Positions 5,628-14,333 are shown, numbered from the stretch's first letter. The stretch is DNA of 22,034 nt from a virus (IMGVR_UViG_3300044646_002148:1-22034), one strand, 5' to 3'. Made by a program: numbers and translations. Notes: generated from the letters alone by a model not told the origin.

Positions 5628-5753
5628 TGAGGACTATATGCTTTTCATTTATATCAAACGAGAGCAGTTATTTTATTTTCTCTTTTAATTTAATTCCTCT
5701 TTTGATCTCAAATTCTTCTCGTTTGTAATAGAAGTAAAAGCATATAGTCCTCA
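5628..5753. repeat. 126-bp palindromic MITE-like element
   Basis: TGAGGACTATATGCTTTT (5628-5645) and its exact reverse complement (5736-5753) form 18-bp terminal inverted repeats. A second, inner pair CAAACGAGA (5655-5663) / TCTCGTTTG (5717-5725) extends the structure, so most of the element can fold into one long hairpin with an AT-rich loop. There is no reading frame inside. The ends and size suit a miniature inverted-repeat transposable element; TGAGGAC-type ends are known to me from cyanobacterial insertion sequences. I cannot see a convincing target-site duplication. Confidence 0.65.
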
Positions 5754-5913
5754 AGTACCGAAAACTGGGTGTAGAGCGGTTTTAACGATGCAGCTATTAG
5801 AGTATTGATGAAATTATTGATTTCCCGATAATTTAGGGCTAAAATAAATTAGCCACCCAAGATCCTACTCAAGGGCGGCGTTCAAAAAAATAAAGCGAGG
5901 TTTTGATAAACTT
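5754..5913. other. Noncoding leader before the 5914 gene
   Basis: The stretch 5493-5913 carries no gene. Apart from the repeat and the promoter motif listed separately, this part holds a small stem-loop GGCTAA-aataaa-TTAGCC (5837-5854). GAGG stands 13 bases before the ATG at 5914, a long spacing for a ribosome binding site. I see no convincing -35/-10 pair for the plus-strand gene. Confidence 0.5.
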
Positions 5914-6735
5914 ATGATAACACAACACCAAATAACAAAACAAGACTTTCTGAAAAAAGAATCAGAAATCTTTGACAGAATCCAAGATTTGAACACACCG
6001 CAACTTTTAGCGGTCATGGGAGTTACCAACGCTTACTGTTGGGCAGCCCTCGAAAGATTAGAACTACTGGAGAATAATAAGCTTGTTCCCGAAAAAGCAG
6101 GGGAGATAATAGCCGCATCCCAGACAGGTGCAGCATCTATTGAGATGACAAATATTTACCTGTCGGCATATCTCAAGAAACACTGGAGTGGTGCTTGTAG
6201 TTCCGAACATAGCTGTAGAAACGTGAGACAACTGCTATCAACTGGACTTTGGAAAACTCGCACTAATCAAGACACAGGGGAAATTGAGGAAGTCTGGGGA
6301 TTGGGGTTTTTGGACTTCACTCCTAAATTGTCCGGCACAACTGTTATTCCTCCCACATTGGAAAATATGGACTTGGTGGGAATGGCGCAATTATATAGAT
6401 GTGCTTATCAGCTTTGGAAAGAGAAGATGATACGGAAATTTCCAGATACAGACCCCTTTGACCTGTTGCCAGAACATAAAGGGGCGTTGATGTTGACGCT
6501 GTTTGACTCCCTATTTTATGGAATGATTCAGTTTAATTCTGTGGGTTTTGAGCGATCGCTAATTGAAGTAAATGTTGAGTCGGTGGTTAAATCCGTGAAG
6601 CGTGCTGTGATGTGGTTTTTCAGTGAATCATACAAGATTTGTCGCAGGGGTTGGAGAAGGTTGATCAAGAGGGAATTTGAGCAACAAGAACGGGAATATC
6701 AACAGAATTTGACTGAAATGGGGGTGGCATTTTGA
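5914..6735 (+). CDS. Hypothetical protein, 273 aa
   Basis: I do not recognise this protein. It is mainly helical and soluble, with a cysteine-containing segment (HWSGACSSEHSC, about residues 90-101) and a basic/aromatic C-terminal region (VKRAVMWFFSESYKICRRGWRRLIKREFEQQEREYQQ, about residues 229-265, printed here only to mark the charged helix: key residues are R/K and W). Its TGA stop overlaps the TTG start of the next gene. It is the first gene of the long plus-strand run that includes the tail tip and tape measure genes, so it is probably transcribed with them. One HIP1 site (6552). It does not show the cysteine set expected of lambda gpL. Confidence 0.65.
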   Translation: MITQHQITKQDFLKKESEIFDRIQDLNTPQLLAVMGVTNAYCWAALERLELLENNKLVPEKAGEIIAASQTGAASIEMTNIYLSAYLKKHWSGACSSEHSCRNVRQLLSTGLWKTRTNQDTGEIEEVWGLGFLDFTPKLSGTTVIPPTLENMDLVGMAQLYRCAYQLWKEKMIRKFPDTDPFDLLPEHKGALMLTLFDSLFYGMIQFNSVGFERSLIEVNVESVVKSVKRAVMWFFSESYKICRRGWRRLIKREFEQQEREYQQNLTEMGVAF

Positions 6736-6962
6736 TAGGCGAACCTAAATACAAAGAGGGTCAAAAAATACTATTTCAGCATCCAGATAACTTTGATTGT
6801 GAATGGAACAAAGGACGGATTAGCTCTGTGATTTGCATTCAAGGGTTTTTCTGGGGTTACGTAATTTCATATTCTCCATTGAGAAAAAGATTGTTCAATC
6901 AATTTGCCTCATGTAGGCTGTCTAACGAAAATTGGATTAAGCCCGACAACAGGCAAAAATAA
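6732..6962 (+). CDS. Hypothetical small beta-rich protein, 76 aa (TTG start)
   Basis: I do not recognise this protein. The sequence MIGEPKYKEGQKILFQ followed by KGRISSVICIQGFFWGYVISY alternates polar and hydrophobic residues and would suit a small SH3-like beta barrel. The only start that keeps the whole frame is TTG at 6732, which overlaps the TGA of the preceding gene and has GGGGG 7-8 bases upstream. The stop codon is the first base pair of a hairpin that ends at the next start codon (6962-6984). Confidence 0.6.
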   Translation: MIGEPKYKEGQKILFQHPDNFDCEWNKGRISSVICIQGFFWGYVISYSPLRKRLFNQFASCRLSNENWIKPDNRQK

Positions 6963-6984
6963 AGTCGTAACTTAAATACGACTT
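6962..6984 (+). promoter_or_regulatory. Hairpin flush against the gpJ-like start codon
   Basis: AAGTCGTA (6962-6969) and TACGACTT (6977-6984) form a perfect 8-bp stem with a 7-nt loop. It fills the whole gap from the last base of the preceding stop codon to the base before ATG 6985. There is no Shine-Dalgarno sequence in this interval, so the hairpin occupies the place of the ribosome binding site. A role in translational control is inference. Confidence 0.65.
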
Positions 6985-9249
6985 ATGCCGAAAAAACAAT
7001 TTAAAGGATTTGGTGGTAGTGGGGGCCGTAAAAAATCCCCACCCAAGCCGACAGAAACAGCTATATCAGGGCGTTCCGTGTCTAACGCTGCAATGCTGGG
7101 GATTGTGTCAGAAGGGGAAATTGAGGGACTGGTTAACGGGCTGCAATCCGTCTATTTCGATGAAACTCCAGTGCAAAATGCCGATGGTTCGCTCAACTTC
7201 CAGGATTTTGGCTGGGACTGGCGACCCGGAACACAGGCACAGGGAAGAATGCCGGGTTTTGGGGATGAGGTCACTAGCGAAACCAGTGTTGCTACTGAGG
7301 TTAAGAACAACCTTCCCATCACTCGCACCATCGCTAATGGAAATTTAGATATTATTAGAATCCGCCTGGGCGTGGTGCTTCAGGAATACCCCCCAGACGG
7401 CGGGGTTTTGGGCTTAAATGTAACTTTTAGGATTTACCTAAAACAAGGTGCGGGGGCGTTCTATCTAGCTTATGAGGGCAACTTAGGCGGACGCTTTGCA
7501 ACCCTTACAGAATTTGAATATGCTTTTGCGGTCAATAATGTCGGTGGCACAGTAACAGATTTTAGCGTCAGAGTTGAGCGAGTAACGCCCCAAGATACCG
7601 ACTCTACAAGGTATCAGCGAGTTTTAACATGGCGCTCATTTACTGAAGTCACGGAAACTAAACTCAAATACCCTAATAGCGCGATGTTTGGGTTCAGATT
7701 TGATGCTGCACAATTCCAAGACACGCCGCAAATATCCCTAAGGTTGGCAGGGCGGAAAATTCAGATACCATCAAATGCCACCCCAACAGGTACAAGGGGA
7801 CTGACGTATAGCGGAACTTGGAACGGAACATTTTACACCCCATCAGTGGCAGTGGCAGATCCGGCGTGGATACTCTATGACCTGATCACTAACACCCGCT
7901 ATGGACTTGGCAGGTATATTAATCAATCCCAAATTGATAAATGGGCATTGTATGAGATTAGCCAATATTGCAATGAGTACGTCCCCAATGGATATGGAGG
8001 TACGGAACATCGTTTTCAATGCCACTTATTACTAGAGGGCAAAGAGGAAGCGTATAAGGTTATTCAACAGTTTCTATCAGTGTTTCGTGGTTTCAGCTAT
8101 TGGATGAATGGAGCGATCGCCTTTGTTGCTGACAAGCCCGGATCTCCAGTAGCACAATTTACTCAAGCCGATGTAGAAGATGGGATGTTTTCATATACCC
8201 GCACAGGACTAAAAACTAGAAATACTATAGCTTTGGTAACTTGGGTGAACCCTGACGACTTTTACCGTCGGTCAGTGGAAACCATTGATGATCCCAGTGG
8301 AATAGCTAAATATGGCGTTCGGGAAATAGAAATGTCTGCTTTTGCTTGTGTGTCAAGAGGTCAAGCGCGACGGGCTGGCTATGCTGCCTTGCTCACTGAC
8401 AGACTAGAACAGGAAACCGTATCTTTCCGATGTAGAGCCTATGGTGCTTATACCAAGCCGGGTGACATTATCAGGGTGATGGACTCAAAAAAGGCTGATA
8501 TCCGATACGGAGGATTGATTGCAGCAGCGACTACCACAGAAATTACCTTAGATCATGAAGTAGAGATTTTATCAGGGGAGACTTACACCCTCACGGTAAT
8601 GCTTGCTGATGGGACAGTACAGGAAAAATCCGTTACCAATTCGCCTGGACTAACTACAACGTTAACCCTTGCATCCGCTTTATCATCAGTGCCACCACCG
8701 GAAAGTAACTGGATACTGGCATCAACCACCGTACGGCCGCAGTTATTCCGGGTTTTAAATCGCGTACCGAGTTCCGGTAGCACGGAAATGATGCACGAAA
8801 TTACGGCTATTGAATACAACCCTGCCAAATATTCTCAGATTGAAAATGGCTGGAGTCTTGAGCCATTGCCACCCCGCCGCAATCCTCCCGTTGTTGTGTC
8901 AGTTCCCAGGAATATCACCCTCAGTTACCGCGCGATTGACCTATTTGATCTCAATGCAGTCTGGGATTTTCCGCTTTTGGGAAGTGAGCGAGATCCCTAT
9001 ATCACAGGCTACACCATTGAATTGCGGCTTGGCGATGACGATTTGTGGGGGAATAGCAGATTTGAAACAACTGCCTCAACGCAGTTTGCGAACATATCCG
9101 CAGGGAAATATTACGTCAGAGTCGCCGCAGTTGATCTCAATGGCAGGTCATCGCGTTGGGTAGTTTCTGACCCGATACTTCTAACGAAATACAACTGGGT
9201 AGGTATTTTCACTTCTCGATATGCTTCTGTATTTGCAATGGAATTTTAA
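6985..9249 (+). CDS. Tail tip / host specificity protein, lambda gpJ-like, 754 aa
   Basis: The glycine-rich N-terminus (FKGFGGSGG) followed by SVSNAAMLGIVSEGEIEGLVNG is typical of gpJ-type tail tip proteins. The segment near residues 292-310, DPAWILYDLITNTRYGLG, is a signature of the phage-tail_3/TipJ region, and later blocks (CHLLLEGKEEAYKVIQQFL, AFVADKPG) fit it too. Residues about 628-740 form a fibronectin type III-like domain. gpJ forms the tail tip hub and in lambda its C-terminus contacts the receptor. This protein is much shorter than lambda gpJ (1132 aa) and ends soon after the FN3 domain, so receptor binding is probably passed to the fibre encoded at 11068-13581. The start is preceded by a hairpin rather than a ribosome binding site. 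Confidence 0.85.
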   Translation: MPKKQFKGFGGSGGRKKSPPKPTETAISGRSVSNAAMLGIVSEGEIEGLVNGLQSVYFDETPVQNADGSLNFQDFGWDWRPGTQAQGRMPGFGDEVTSETSVATEVKNNLPITRTIANGNLDIIRIRLGVVLQEYPPDGGVLGLNVTFRIYLKQGAGAFYLAYEGNLGGRFATLTEFEYAFAVNNVGGTVTDFSVRVERVTPQDTDSTRYQRVLTWRSFTEVTETKLKYPNSAMFGFRFDAAQFQDTPQISLRLAGRKIQIPSNATPTGTRGLTYSGTWNGTFYTPSVAVADPAWILYDLITNTRYGLGRYINQSQIDKWALYEISQYCNEYVPNGYGGTEHRFQCHLLLEGKEEAYKVIQQFLSVFRGFSYWMNGAIAFVADKPGSPVAQFTQADVEDGMFSYTRTGLKTRNTIALVTWVNPDDFYRRSVETIDDPSGIAKYGVREIEMSAFACVSRGQARRAGYAALLTDRLEQETVSFRCRAYGAYTKPGDIIRVMDSKKADIRYGGLIAAATTTEITLDHEVEILSGETYTLTVMLADGTVQEKSVTNSPGLTTTLTLASALSSVPPPESNWILASTTVRPQLFRVLNRVPSSGSTEMMHEITAIEYNPAKYSQIENGWSLEPLPPRRNPPVVVSVPRNITLSYRAIDLFDLNAVWDFPLLGSERDPYITGYTIELRLGDDDLWGNSRFETTASTQFANISAGKYYVRVAAVDLNGRSSRWVVSDPILLTKYNWVGIFTSRYASVFAMEF

Positions 9250-9252
9250 ATT

Positions 9253-9687
9253 ATGCCCACACCACGCATTTACGTTGGGGGAGACGGAAGCCCCTATCAG
9301 CGATCGCTCACAAACTCGTCCGCAGGGACAACGGACAACCCCGATGTTGCTCATTTTGCGCTGAATTACTCAGAAGAAAGTCCGATTACTGGGGCAACAA
9401 TGCCGGCTGGGGGGATAGGAGCAATCGGTTGGTTGTCAGCGATTTGGAGACAGTTATCGGGAAATCAACGAACTCCAGGCTTTCTTAGCACAACTACCAC
9501 AGGCACGGTAACAGCAGGGGCTAAATCTGTGATTATTAAAAACGTTGGTGGTGCAGTGGGAACGGTTTTGACAGTCAACCTGCCAGTAGGGGAAACTCTT
9601 AACTTTGCAACTGCCGGAAACGACACTCTTGGGGCGATCGCTTACAACGCCACCGGAACAACTTTTCTGATCTCAGAGGTTCGATGA
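9253..9687 (+). CDS. Small tail-associated beta protein, 144 aa
   Basis: I do not recognise a named family. The protein starts MPTPRIYVGGDGSPY and has a C-terminal half (from about residue 76) of short strands rich in Thr, Val and Gly (TGTVTAGAKSVIIKNVGG) that resembles the small Ig-like or jelly-roll beta domains of phage tail and decoration proteins. It begins 3 bases after the gpJ-like stop and its TGA overlaps the next ATG, so it is co-translated with tail tip genes. Probable structural component of the tip or fibre attachment. Two HIP1 sites lie inside (9300, 9634). Confidence 0.65.
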   Translation: MPTPRIYVGGDGSPYQRSLTNSSAGTTDNPDVAHFALNYSEESPITGATMPAGGIGAIGWLSAIWRQLSGNQRTPGFLSTTTTGTVTAGAKSVIIKNVGGAVGTVLTVNLPVGETLNFATAGNDTLGAIAYNATGTTFLISEVR

Positions 9688-11063
9688 TGACGAACTATGA
9701 TTACATTAATTTTAGTTGTACATTGTCCGGTGTTTACGGCTCACCGGGGCTTTATGCAACTTTGGCTGATTGCGAAAACGCCGTAAATGATGGCAGTGTA
9801 AAGCCTGTTTTAATCCTGAATCCGTTGTGGAGTGCGTCTAAAAAAGCGTCACTTCCACTATTGATAAATAAATTGGGTGACGGGTATCAACAAATTGTTT
9901 TTCAGGGCGTTGATCTCATCAATGAAGAATGGTCTATAACTTCGCCTGTTTTGATAGGGACAGAAGTAGATGAATTACTAAATCAATTACGAAGTCTCTG
10001 TACAATTTCGTTTTTCTGGAGTCCCAATAACGGTGTAATTGATTATCGGGAGTTTGTCTGTGATGAATGGCAAAAAATACGGGTTGGGGTAAATCAATAT
10101 CAGCTTACAACAACATTTAGGAAAATTGGGGGCAAGAAAGATCGGTTTTTGAATTTGTTAATCCCTTCCTATATCATTGTTTGTCCTCCTACTGCTGGGT
10201 TTAAATTAGGCGGAACTATTGAAAGTGATGCTACACAATTCAAGTGGGAGCAAATAGCAGGAAATAAAACGGTATTATTTGATAATAATACGATCAAAGA
10301 GCCTACTATATTTATTCAATCAACCTGTTATACCACTGGGTGTGATGACGGTACTGGATTACCTATTATTCTTAGGGTTAGTTTAGCAAGTAATCCTGGT
10401 ATTTATTGGGATATTATTGTTTACAATACTCTCACCTCCACATACTTTGGCAACTCTGTAAGTCAAGGGGTATTGAGCGATAGAGTATGTCAGAAGGTTA
10501 CTTTCTTTCCTGCACCGTTGTACCCCCAAAAAGCTTACTGCGGAGAAGAAGGCACTCTTATATCTGTTCACTGGAATCCCCCTAGCTGTGAAAGTCAATT
10601 TGTAATTGGTTATAGCTTAGTTGCCAATACAACTGGTAGTTATATTGAAGTTGACTATGTAGATGTTAGTGAAGAAAGAACTTTCTTTTTAGAGTTCAAT
10701 AAACATTATAAAATAGTAACTGTATTTAGTTTCTATGGAAAAATAGTCAGAACTCCATCAGATATCATTTACTTGTCAACAAGTGAAACACAGCATTTCT
10801 TATTTGGTGATGATACTTATAATGGATTATCTACAAATAAACTTACTGACGGTTATTCTAAGGTAAACCTTAAAGTAACTACTTACGAATACAACGATAT
10901 CTATAATGGTCTTTCTATTTCTAAGCTAACTCAAGGTTACTCAAAGACAGACTTAAAAGTAACGTCTTACGAATATCAAGACAATTACACAAGTCAAATA
11001 TCTATTAGTAAATTAACCAGTAGTTATGTTAAAATAAACTTAGGCGGCATTGTTATTGGCTAA
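9684..11063 (+). CDS. Multidomain minor tail protein with gpM-like N-terminus, 459 aa
   Basis: Residues about 45-150 match the Phage_min_tail/gpM pattern: NPLWSASKK, LGDGYQQIVFQGVDLINEEWSI, EVDELLNQLRSL, FFWSPNNG, a conserved-looking DEW and TTFRKIGG. Next comes a PKD/REJ-like segment (about 165-255, containing FKWEQIAGNKTVLF). An FN3-like domain follows (about 282-370, beginning KAYCGEEGTLISVHWNPPSC). The C-terminus holds three tandem 28-residue repeats. gpM is normally only about 110 aa, so this looks like a fusion of a tip protein with exposed surface domains, perhaps a fibre adaptor. ATGATG at 9684-9689 gives two starts; GAGG lies 4 or 7 bases before them, favouring the second. A separate gpM-like gene is at 2899-3243. 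Confidence 0.7.
   Translation: MMTNYDYINFSCTLSGVYGSPGLYATLADCENAVNDGSVKPVLILNPLWSASKKASLPLLINKLGDGYQQIVFQGVDLINEEWSITSPVLIGTEVDELLNQLRSLCTISFFWSPNNGVIDYREFVCDEWQKIRVGVNQYQLTTTFRKIGGKKDRFLNLLIPSYIIVCPPTAGFKLGGTIESDATQFKWEQIAGNKTVLFDNNTIKEPTIFIQSTCYTTGCDDGTGLPIILRVSLASNPGIYWDIIVYNTLTSTYFGNSVSQGVLSDRVCQKVTFFPAPLYPQKAYCGEEGTLISVHWNPPSCESQFVIGYSLVANTTGSYIEVDYVDVSEERTFFLEFNKHYKIVTVFSFYGKIVRTPSDIIYLSTSETQHFLFGDDTYNGLSTNKLTDGYSKVNLKVTTYEYNDIYNGLSISKLTQGYSKTDLKVTSYEYQDNYTSQISISKLTSSYVKINLGGIVIG
10812..11060 (+). repeat. Three tandem 28-codon protein repeats
   Basis: Units start at 10812, 10896 and 10980 (84-base period). Units 1 and 2 share the pattern D-x-YNGLS-x-x-KLT-x-GYSK-x-x-LKVT-x-YEY; unit 3 keeps ISKLT and SY-x-K but is more diverged and is cut short by the stop codon. 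They form the C-terminus of the gpM-like fusion protein. Confidence 0.8.
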
Positions 11064-11067
11064 AGAT

Positions 11068-13581
11068 ATGAAAATTACAGGTAGCGTAGAAATAAGACGG
11101 ATTGATAGTGTTACTGGGAAGATTGTAGAAATAATTAAACAAAAGAATTTAATACCTGCCAACTCGTTGTTAGGGGTGTTGTCTCAAACAGCGACTAACA
11201 ACTATTTTGGTGCTAGACGCATTTCTATTTCTACTTCTACTACTGCTCCGAGTATTTTAAACTCTACATTAACTAATATTATTGCAACTGGTTATACCCC
11301 CGGCGGAGTTACCTCTCCTACCTGGAATCCCAATATTGAGCCTCCTTTTTTGCAAATACAAAATAGAATAGACTTTACAGGGACAGCTAGAACATTTAAT
11401 AGTGTTGGATTAACGGATTTGGGTACTAGCAATAATCAGGCTAATTTATCTACTACAACTTATGCTTATCTAAAACTTGATACAGTTTGTACGCAAGGGG
11501 CAACGGAGTTTTTAGATATCTTTTACAGAATCCAATTTACTAATGCTGGGGGACAAGGGTTTTTAGGTGATAGTGCTAGATATGACTTTGGAAAGAAGCT
11601 TTCATTTGCTCATAACGTAATTAATGACCCTGGCTCAGACCCTTTTCGTCTTCATTTTCTTTACTCGTCTTTCACAAAAAAGATTGAAGCTTTAGCTTAT
11701 AAGTCATTGCTTGTTTCTAATTCAAATTTTCTTGATGGTTTAGGAGGGACAACTGTTAACACTCATTATAAATACAAGTATTCTTTGTCTTACAATAGAG
11801 ATACTAAAGTTGGCAGTATTTACAATACTCTTCTGCAAGGAATAACCGAAAGAAATACTATTGATACTGCCTATAGCTCTACTTCTTTTTATTATCCCCA
11901 AGAACCATTCCAAACAGGGTTTTGGCATAGTTCCGCAGCCCCCACACCTTTCTTTGATGCCAGCTTTGCGGGTAGTTCTAATGGTGTTCCCACACTTGCA
12001 GGAACTTGGACTGGTAAACTACCTGAATTATTTAAACTAACTATTACCAATACGGGTGCGGTTGGTGTAGCGACCTATAAGTTATCTGTTCGTAAACACC
12101 TTGGTTTTAATGGTAGCAACTACACCGATTTAACAGTAGGAACTCCATTTAGAAACCCTAATGCTCCAGCGCATCCCAGACATCATGGGTGGAGGAAAGA
12201 AAATAATGATTTACTCCGTTGGTCTAACACGCAGATAGTTCAATATGATGATACTGGGGTAACTTCACTTGATATATTTGACGGAACTTTCACCACTTGG
12301 GATAGTTTGTCAACTCCGGTATTAGGTGCAACTCAAATAAGACAAGTAGCGGTAAACCCTGCAAATAATTTAATTTATGTTGCCTGTAGAAATAACGGTC
12401 TTTATATTATTAATACCAGTTTAAATACTGTCACGTTACAATTAAATAATCCTTGTTACGGGGTTGATGTAGGAAGAAATGGTAGAACTTTTGCTTTGGT
12501 TAGTGGCGGTCTTTATAGCTCTAATAATTGGGCAGTTCCTGAGACTTTTACATTTACTGGAATTAGTGACGGAAATTGGTCAAGAGTCTATTTCTTAAAA
12601 GCAGACCCTGAAAATGTTAACGACCAAATAGCTATTGTTGCTGAGAATGCAGCTAATACAAATAGAAGAATAGTATGGTGGCAACCTTCCACACCAACGG
12701 CTGTGTTGGGCTATGAGGGAGGTGAGATAAAAAGATGGACTGCTAGTTTAGATGTTAGTGATACTGGAAGTTTTTGGGCAGCACAAACATCAAGATTTAC
12801 TTACGGAACTACCACAAGATCTGGATTGAGTTGGGTCATTCCTTGGGAAAACCTTACTCATTCTATCTTTGGTTTTGATGCTTACTACAAAGTAAGTTTC
12901 TATCTTGGGAATTTAATCACAAATGATAGATTAGTAAGTTCGGCAAATGCTTCAGTAGTTACATACACGGCATTAGGAACTACCCCAACACTCCTACATC
13001 TAGATAGTGGAATAACTCTCTACGCATCAATGAGACAACTATTTACAGATAACGCTTATTGCTGGACTGACTACGGTTGGAATGGAAGTGCTTGGGTTGC
13101 TGGTAATGCTAATTCTAAAACTACTCATGCGGGGGCGGAAGCATTGCTAAATGGAATTACAGTTGCCTTTACCAATGGGGCTAACCCACCGCATTTCACT
13201 TCTACTAATTATTTTACTCAGGGAATATGTTACGGCTTATGGAAGGATAATGCCACTTCCCTGGACTACTCATCTGCTTGGTACTCAATCCCAGTAATCT
13301 TTGACCAATCTGTAAGTCTGACTATTCCTGCTACCGCGCCTTACACATTAACTTTGACTGATGCAACTACTCACCCTTCATTTATCAGGATAGAAACTGA
13401 CACCCCACAATTGCATAAGCTTACAATTAATGGGACACCTGTTACACAAATCTATACTAATGGCGCAGCCCCAGCCCCAGGAGAAATTAGTATGCAATCT
13501 TCCGGGAATGGGGTGCTGACATTTAATGCTGCCGATGCTGGAAAAACACTTGGAGGGACTTATACGTGGCTAAAATTCTAA
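11068..13581 (+). CDS. Tail fibre / distal tail protein, 837 aa
   Basis: The N-terminus (KITGSVEIRRIDSVTGKI, then NLIPANSLLGVL and NYFGARRISISTS) is of the kind found in phage tail fibre proteins that start with a small attachment domain followed by T/S/N-rich beta structure. Residues about 390-590 contain repeats such as QVAVNPANNLIYVACRNNGLYIIN and GVDVGRNGRTFALVSGGLYS, which look like blades of a beta-propeller. The remainder is beta-rich, with aromatic residues and no coiled coil. Base composition is noticeably more AT-rich than in the gpJ-like gene. It is the best candidate for the receptor-binding protein. The frame opens at TTG 11050, but ATG 11068, four bases after the preceding stop, is preferred. 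Confidence 0.7.
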   Translation: MKITGSVEIRRIDSVTGKIVEIIKQKNLIPANSLLGVLSQTATNNYFGARRISISTSTTAPSILNSTLTNIIATGYTPGGVTSPTWNPNIEPPFLQIQNRIDFTGTARTFNSVGLTDLGTSNNQANLSTTTYAYLKLDTVCTQGATEFLDIFYRIQFTNAGGQGFLGDSARYDFGKKLSFAHNVINDPGSDPFRLHFLYSSFTKKIEALAYKSLLVSNSNFLDGLGGTTVNTHYKYKYSLSYNRDTKVGSIYNTLLQGITERNTIDTAYSSTSFYYPQEPFQTGFWHSSAAPTPFFDASFAGSSNGVPTLAGTWTGKLPELFKLTITNTGAVGVATYKLSVRKHLGFNGSNYTDLTVGTPFRNPNAPAHPRHHGWRKENNDLLRWSNTQIVQYDDTGVTSLDIFDGTFTTWDSLSTPVLGATQIRQVAVNPANNLIYVACRNNGLYIINTSLNTVTLQLNNPCYGVDVGRNGRTFALVSGGLYSSNNWAVPETFTFTGISDGNWSRVYFLKADPENVNDQIAIVAENAANTNRRIVWWQPSTPTAVLGYEGGEIKRWTASLDVSDTGSFWAAQTSRFTYGTTTRSGLSWVIPWENLTHSIFGFDAYYKVSFYLGNLITNDRLVSSANASVVTYTALGTTPTLLHLDSGITLYASMRQLFTDNAYCWTDYGWNGSAWVAGNANSKTTHAGAEALLNGITVAFTNGANPPHFTSTNYFTQGICYGLWKDNATSLDYSSAWYSIPVIFDQSVSLTIPATAPYTLTLTDATTHPSFIRIETDTPQLHKLTINGTPVTQIYTNGAAPAPGEISMQSSGNGVLTFNAADAGKTLGGTYTWLKF

Positions 13582-13616
13582 AGGGGAAAACTGAAAGCAA
13601 CTTATAAAAACGTCCT

Positions 13617-14330
13617 ATGCCTTTAGTTATTGCCCGTCCCTCAGTTGTCGAAACTACACTGGGGATTACCTTTCAAATTGGTGAACTTCCTACGCAAACA
13701 GTAGGCGATGTTGTTATTAGTTCTAGGACACCGACTTCCTACACAATCACCACCTCTACAACTGCATCATCTGGCGCGGAATCTATTGCTGTAGCTGCCT
13801 TGCCAGTAGCGTTGGATGCTGGGACTATCCTAACTTTCGGAAGTACCACAGTGACAGTCAGTAATCGCGCTGCTGCTGCTGCAACATCAATCCAAACCTT
13901 GCCGCTATCAGCCTCAGTTGCCAGCGCGGCAACTGCAACAACCAAAGCCCTTGTATTCGTCGCAGGGTGTACAGAGGCTACAGTCTCACCCCAGATCAAG
14001 AACTCCGACACCACTAATTATTTAAGTGGACTGGGGATGGAGAAGGTCACGGTAGGCAACGCCAAAACAATGAACCTAAACTTTAACTTGGTTTACGGTG
14101 ATTTGGGCGGTGGCATCCTTCGTAAGATTGCCTACGACAACGCTTTTGCTGGACGTGAGTTTTACTTTAGACTGGCGTTTCCAAGCGGCGAAGTTTATGA
14201 GGGTGTTGCTTTACTTGAATCAGCATCACCTCAAAACCCAGTTCAGGAAAAACGGGCTTTTAGTTGTACCGCACAGATCCAAGGTGCTAACTATTTCTAC
14301 ACAGCCCCGACAGTCGTGACTATTTCCTGA
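13617..14330 (+). CDS. Major tail tube protein with inserted Ig-like domain, 237 aa
   Basis: The outer parts read as a siphovirus tail tube protein. The C-terminal segment FYFRLAFPSGEVYEGVALL and then QNPVQEKRAFSCTAQIQG matches the end of lambda gpV-like tube proteins, which assemble as stacked hexameric rings around the tape measure. Residues about 36-125 are an alanine/threonine-rich stretch (SGAESIAVAALPVALDAGTI, FGSTTVTVSNRAAAAATSIQ) that resembles a repeat-type beta domain found as an insertion or surface decoration in structural proteins of cyanobacterial phages. If so, it would stick out from the tube. The gene follows the fibre gene by 35 bases; AAGGGG stands too far upstream (about 30 bases) to be a ribosome binding site. 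It is directly upstream of the chaperone genes, as in lambda. Confidence 0.75.
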   Translation: MPLVIARPSVVETTLGITFQIGELPTQTVGDVVISSRTPTSYTITTSTTASSGAESIAVAALPVALDAGTILTFGSTTVTVSNRAAAAATSIQTLPLSASVASAATATTKALVFVAGCTEATVSPQIKNSDTTNYLSGLGMEKVTVGNAKTMNLNFNLVYGDLGGGILRKIAYDNAFAGREFYFRLAFPSGEVYEGVALLESASPQNPVQEKRAFSCTAQIQGANYFYTAPTVVTIS

Positions 14331-14333
14331 TAG

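Noticed and set aside
8810-9163. Plus-strand frame of 117 codons inside the gpJ-like gene
   Set aside because: Out-of-frame shadow; the gpJ-like frame continues through it with a clear FN3 pattern.
10800-11060. Possible CRISPR array
   Set aside because: The 84-base periodicity keeps the reading frame and encodes 28-residue protein repeats; units are contiguous and diverged, without spacers.
13739-14014. Minus-strand frame of 91 codons
   Set aside because: Shadow of the Ala/Thr-rich insert of the tube protein; composition simply mirrors that insert.
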